A stretch of 36,320 bases of DNA from contig NZ_AZWO01000044.1 of NCBI RefSeq assembly GCF_000514775.1, forward strand, positions 1 to 36,320, in the 5' to 3' direction. Positions 33,060 to 36,320 of this stretch are shown in pieces (the stretch's first letter is position 1; every line of letters begins with the position of its first letter). The notes under the pieces were generated by a model that saw nothing but the letters and a program-made list of their open reading frames with translations, was not told the origin of the DNA and ran no database searches. Both the position numbers and the translations under genes were made by a program. This stretch comes from Salinispora pacifica CNR114 (GTDB lineage: Bacteria > Actinomycetota > Actinomycetes > Mycobacteriales > Micromonosporaceae).

Positions 33060-33273
33060 CCGACCAATGATCCGGATGTTGGCCCGAACCTCGCCAGCGC
33101 GGTCTCCTCGTCGGCGGAGGGCCGCATTCCTCCCGACCGGCGGTGGGACGGGGCCCTCCTCACGGCTTCGGGCCGGTAGCATTCCGCCGTGACCGGCGAG
33201 CGAGCGCCCAGCGTCGCGACCGGGCAGGCACCGCCATAAGTTGATCTATCATATTCTAATGATGTGCCCGAAC

Positions 33274-34179
33274 ATGCAGAAACTTTGCGGCGCAGTTTTC
33301 AGCGCATTCCTCGCGCTCACCATGCTGCTATCGTCGGCACCCGCGCTGGCAGCCGCGCCAGCTGGCACCAATCTTCAGCTCCTGTCGTGGAACATCTGCG
33401 GTTCCCAGCGGGCGACCTGGGGGTGTAGCAGCTTCGGGACCTGGGAGAACAAGCTCGCCGTGATCCAGGAGCAAATCCAGGACAACTACGTGCAGGCCAT
33501 GCTGCTCCAGGAGATTTGTGAGGATGATCTCGCGAGCCTAATGACCACGCTCGGCTCGGGCTGGACCCGCAGTTTCGCTCCCTATCAGTGGGCCAGCAAG
33601 GGCGTGCCGACCGACAATCGGTGCGGCGAGGACAACAGCTCACGTGCAGACCGCATCGGTACCGCCATCGTCATCAAGGCGGGCTCGTCGAACGCCGAGA
33701 TCATCGCGACAACTCAACCGTGGGACGGCCAGCAGCGTCCATTCCACTGCGCGACCGCCATCTATTTCAACAACATCCGACTCTGCAACGTTCACCTGTC
33801 TCCGCGAGGCAGCGACACCCGGGACGCCACCTGGGAGTACTCCGACGACCAGCTCGGCGAGATCAAAAAGGTTGTTGACGACTACGGCAACGTAGCCTTC
33901 GGCGGCGACTTCAACCTTCTCCCGCCGGACCACGTCTATCCAATAGACGACGAGAACGACCCGGACCGTGGCTGGGTCTGGGACGCCAAGGGTGGCAACC
34001 CATATCCAAAGTATCGCGAGTGCGACCAGACGAGCCAGACAGGTGGCAGCCGCCCAACAACCAAATATGGAAGCAAGATCGATTACGTGTTCAGCAGTCG
34101 GCCGTGGCGCTGGTGCGCGGTCACCACCACCGCCTTTTCCGACCACTATCCGCTCGTCTACAGCATGGAGATCGCCTAA
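33274..34179 (+). CDS. Secreted endonuclease/exonuclease/phosphatase (DNase I-fold) protein
   Basis: A 301-residue exported protein: signal peptide 1-28 (cleavage near LAAA-PAG), then an EEP domain with nearly all expected catalytic residues: N40 (SWNIC), E80 (LLQEI), H174 (NVHLS), D212 and N214 (GDFN), D270 (KIDYVF) and D290-H291 (SDH). It may be a nuclease, a sphingomyelinase-like or another phosphodiesterase; CdtB toxins share this fold, but nothing here specifies a target. Six cysteines suggest disulphides. The start is one of several ATGs at 33259, 33262 or 33274, none with a good ribosome site. The start region (33241-33275) and parts of the gene are AT-richer than the surroundings. Confidence 0.87.
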   Translation: MQKLCGAVFSAFLALTMLLSSAPALAAAPAGTNLQLLSWNICGSQRATWGCSSFGTWENKLAVIQEQIQDNYVQAMLLQEICEDDLASLMTTLGSGWTRSFAPYQWASKGVPTDNRCGEDNSSRADRIGTAIVIKAGSSNAEIIATTQPWDGQQRPFHCATAIYFNNIRLCNVHLSPRGSDTRDATWEYSDDQLGEIKKVVDDYGNVAFGGDFNLLPPDHVYPIDDENDPDRGWVWDAKGGNPYPKYRECDQTSQTGGSRPTTKYGSKIDYVFSSRPWRWCAVTTTAFSDHYPLVYSMEIA

Positions 34180-34461
34180 GCGATGCGGGCAACAGAAGAT
34201 CCCCAAGTCCTGATGAGCCGCAACCGGCAGTCCTGGGCAACGGCCCGTCGACCTGCTGGCGTTCGTTCAGGTCACGCCGCCAGCGGCGGATGGTGGCGTC
34301 GGCTGGTTTCACCGCATGCTTCCGGTGCGCTAACGCGAGCGTGTTGCCGGTGAGTGCCTGTTGTCTGTGTCTCGGGCGGCAGCGAGGCTGGTGCGATACA
34401 GCCTGTTGGCATCAGAGTGTCGACCGGCGTCGAACGCCGCTCATCCGGCAAGCCGACACCG
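34180..34461. other. Gene-poor junction before phage remnant
   Basis: About 280 bases with no convincing gene. On the minus strand (about 34200-34360) a frame reads like the end of a basic protein (stretch HRKHAVKPADATIRRWRRDLN), possibly decayed integrase or transposase, but it has no start and I cannot name it. The plus-strand frame from 34354 to 34461 is not protein-like. Confidence 0.45.
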
Positions 34462-34803
34462 GTGCGGCCGGCACCCGGGCCCGCGGTGCCGTTCCCCCTG
34501 CCGGACGGCTGCTACTTCGGCCCGCGCTCCGGGGGCGACAGCTCGGTGTCCGGCTACTACCGCAGGAGATTCAGGGGTAAGGCGGACCGGCAGTGGCTAG
34601 CGATGTGGACCGAGCAGCTCAGCCGCCGGGGCGGGCCTGCGGGCGAGGAAGAGCGGTATCTGCGTAAGAGCGGCCACGACGGCCGGTACGGCTCAGAGCG
34701 CCGAGAGCTGATCAAGGCATTCCAGGCCGACCAGGGCCTCACCCGGGATGGGCTGTTGGGCCCTGAGACGTGGGACGCCGCCTACCGCAACCCAATCCGA
34801 TAG
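34462..34803 (+). pseudogene. Actinophage endolysin C-terminal fragment (linker plus peptidoglycan-binding domain)
   Basis: The translation carries a Pro-rich linker (VRPAPGPAVP), then FPLPDGCYFGPRSGG with SVSGYYRR, and a peptidoglycan-binding repeat ending IKAFQADQGLTRDGLLGPETWDAA. This is the signature C-terminal half of actinophage endolysins. The catalytic amidase or peptidase half that should precede it is absent; sequence upstream of 34462 is not lysin-like. Hence it is most likely a prophage remnant, although a GTG at 34462 could still yield a 113-residue cell-wall-binding protein. Followed 18 bases later by a small membrane protein gene. Confidence 0.75.
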
Positions 34804-34821
34804 CCCGCGGGGAGATTCACA

Positions 34822-35088
34822 GTGCGCGTCACCGGAGCACCACCAGGCGGGACCTCGCCGCTGGTCGTGGAGATCGGCTTGAAGGAGAACTACGACCAGC
34901 TGGTCGCGCTGAACACGAACTTCCAGATCGTGGCTGGCGACGTGAAGGACCTTGCTCGGCAGGGCGAGGACCATGAAGCACGCCTACGCGCCCTGGAGCG
35001 CGCCCGGTGGCCGCTGCCCTCACCGGCCGCGCTGGTCTCCATCATCGCCCTGGTGGTGTCGGTCGTCGGCTACAACGCCCCCGACTGA
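34822..35088 (+). CDS. Small phage-type coiled-coil membrane protein (holin-like)
   Basis: An 88-residue protein with a coiled-coil middle (DLARQGEDHEARLRALERAR) and one C-terminal membrane helix (about 66-84). This layout is common for small membrane proteins beside lysin genes in actinophage lysis cassettes. The GTG at 34822 follows GGGAGA with about 7 bases spacing. Position right behind the lysin fragment supports a phage origin. A holin role is inferred, and a host gene cannot be excluded. Confidence 0.65.
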   Translation: MRVTGAPPGGTSPLVVEIGLKENYDQLVALNTNFQIVAGDVKDLARQGEDHEARLRALERARWPLPSPAALVSIIALVVSVVGYNAPD

Positions 35089-35238
35089 GACGCCGGTCCT
35101 CTCCAGCCGCTCGCGTACCTCGGCCGCGTGCTACTGGGCAACGGCCATGTCAGCGCCGGCCGCCTGGAGCAGCTCCACAACCGCATCCCCCGATCCAAAC
35201 CAGGAAGGGCCCCGCCCCCTGCCGCCCGTAGACGGTAG
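35089..35238 (+). pseudogene. Possible decayed reading frame downstream of the holin-like gene
   Basis: Directly after the stop at 35088 and in the same frame, 49 codons stay open to a TAG at 35236. The segment YLGRVLLGNGHVSAGRLEQL looks protein-like, but it has no start codon or ribosome site and its end runs into the terminator hairpin. It may be a remnant of another phage gene or chance. Confidence 0.3.
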
Positions 35239-35250
35239 GGGGCGGGGCCC
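35207..35250. terminator. Strong 18-bp hairpin between convergent genes
   Basis: Arms 35207-35224 and 35233-35250 pair over 18 bp with one mismatch that is a wobble in one strand; 8-base loop. It separates the phage remnant from the convergent beta-helix gene. No T-run is present, but the stem is very stable. Confidence 0.75.
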
Positions 35251-35273
35251 CTCGTGGTGCCCGAACGACGGGG

Positions 35274-36320
35274 TCAGTCCGGGCAGCCGGTGACATTGAC
35301 GCAGTTGTTCGGCCGGTTCTTTGCCACGACGGTGCCGGTAGCGGTGTTCAGCTCGACCGTGCCGCCCACCTCGTTGAAGATGCCACCACCGTCGGTAATG
35401 GCGATGTTCTTGACCACCTTCGTGTCGGAAAGAGTGAGCGTGCCGGTGGCCGGGTTGAAGATGCCACCACCCTGGTCTCCGGCCTGGTTGCCGGTGGCCG
35501 TGGTCCGCCGCACGGTGAGGACACCCTGGTTGAAGACCCCGCCACCGTCAGTGCCGGCGCTGTTGTCCTTGATGCGACTGTCCTCGACGACAACCGTTCC
35601 CACCGGTCCGACAATCAGCCCGCCTGCTGTCAAAGTTGTTGCCGTATTGTTCGCGAGGGTAACGCGCTTCAGAGTGAGCTGTCCGCCACCTGCGACAGCG
35701 CCCACCTCACTGGCGGTGTTCCTCGTGATGCGAGTATCAATTATCTCTCCAATCGCCCCGAAGCCGACGAGGATGGCTCCGCTACTCTGCCTTGCGGTGT
35801 TACCGGTAAGCGTGCTTCCCCCGATTCGGATCGAGCTACCGCTGAGATTTGCTATACCCCCAAAATCGACGGCTGCGTTGGCGTCGACGTGAGACTCGCT
35901 GATGGTGAGTTGGCCAGTGTTGCGGACGCCTCCACTGTTGTTTCCAGCGGTGTTCCGGCTGATGGTGGAGTGTTTTATGGCGGTGATTCCGTTGTTGGAA
36001 ATGCCGCCGCCGTTGATGTTGGCGATATTACGGGTGATGGTGCTGTGTTTGGCGGTCAGTGCTCCACCGGTGTTGACCAGGATTCCCCCGCCGCTGCCGG
36101 TGGACTGTCCGCCGGTGATTGTCAGGTGGTTGAGGGTGAGGTCTCCGCCGGCGTCGACGGTGAGGATTCTGAACTCGTCGGCGGCAGCGGCGCGTGTGAT
36201 GGTGGTGTGTTTGCCGCCGTTGAGAGTGATCGGGGTAGTGATCGCGGGCAAGCCCGCACCGTCGTCGATGTCGCCCATGAGTGTGTAGGTGCAGTCCTCG
36301 GCGAGGTCGAGGACAGCACC
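35274..36320 (-). CDS. Parallel beta-helix repeat protein, paralog 2 (5' part outside window)
   Basis: The reading frame stays open to the right edge (first residues GAVLDLAEDCTYTL, matching GGGVLDLARNCTYLL of the first paralog), so the signal peptide and start lie beyond the window. The visible 348 residues are PbH1-type repeats (GGGISNNG, GGGIFNPATG and similar) and end NNCVNVTGCPD, nearly the same as paralog 1, including both cysteines. Repeat order and flanking linkers match paralog 1 closely, and DNA near the 3' end is visibly similar too, which points to gene duplication. Function unknown. Confidence 0.88.
   Translation of the reverse strand, partial: GAVLDLAEDCTYTLMGDIDDGAGLPAITTPITLNGGKHTTITRAAAADEFRILTVDAGGDLTLNHLTITGGQSTGSGGGILVNTGGALTAKHSTITRNIANINGGGISNNGITAIKHSTISRNTAGNNSGGVRNTGQLTISESHVDANAAVDFGGIANLSGSSIRIGGSTLTGNTARQSSGAILVGFGAIGEIIDTRITRNTASEVGAVAGGGQLTLKRVTLANNTATTLTAGGLIVGPVGTVVVEDSRIKDNSAGTDGGGVFNQGVLTVRRTTATGNQAGDQGGGIFNPATGTLTLSDTKVVKNIAITDGGGIFNEVGGTVELNTATGTVVAKNRPNNCVNVTGCPD

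Overview
The window is high-GC actinobacterial chromosome. Gene content and protein style fit the family Micromonosporaceae (Micromonospora or Salinispora type). That assignment rests on codon use, the frequent GTG starts and the types of genes present; no database search was possible. The window opens with the 3' end of a 23S rRNA, then a complete 5S rRNA and a strong hairpin terminator, so it starts at the tail of an rRNA operon. About 500 bases without a convincing gene follow.

Region 0.9-4 kb holds a VanW-family membrane protein (minus strand) and a NudC-type NAD(H) diphosphatase (plus strand). Region 3.9-17.1 kb is the core of the window, a dense cell-envelope polysaccharide locus. It contains a lipid-linked-oligosaccharide flippase-like protein translationally coupled to a giant AftD-like arabinofuranosyltransferase with two F5/8C-like domains. 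Divergent from these are two back-to-back GT-C-like membrane proteins and a 64-residue secreted peptide of the DUF2613 type. A GT4 glycosyltransferase, an acyltransferase-3 protein and a DUF3068 (LmcA/PorA-family) membrane protein follow. As I recall the M. tuberculosis map, the same kinds of genes sit at Rv0225-Rv0228 and Rv0236c/Rv0236A, where they serve arabinogalactan/lipoglycan and envelope assembly. Micromonosporaceae lack mycolic acids but are known for arabinose and xylose in whole-cell sugars, so the locus may build an arabinose-containing envelope glycan that has not been described.

Region 17-28 kb is mostly housekeeping and transport: a DUF885 peptidase, an EamA exporter, a HhH-PHP hydrolase, an M23 lipoprotein, a small membrane protein, the tRNA adenosine deaminase TadA with its companion protein, purine nucleoside phosphorylase, tRNA-Ser(CGA), an O-methyltransferase, a YccF protein, an unrecognised protein and an MFS exporter.

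Region 28-36.3 kb looks accessory. It has an APH-type kinase and two paralogous secreted parallel beta-helix proteins, the second cut by the window edge. Between the paralogs lie a methyltransferase, a DoxX protein, an ECF41/SigJ-type sigma factor, a secreted DNase-I-fold phosphatase/nuclease and the remains of a phage lysis cassette (endolysin C-terminus plus a holin-like protein). A near-consensus ECF41 promoter sits just upstream of doxX.
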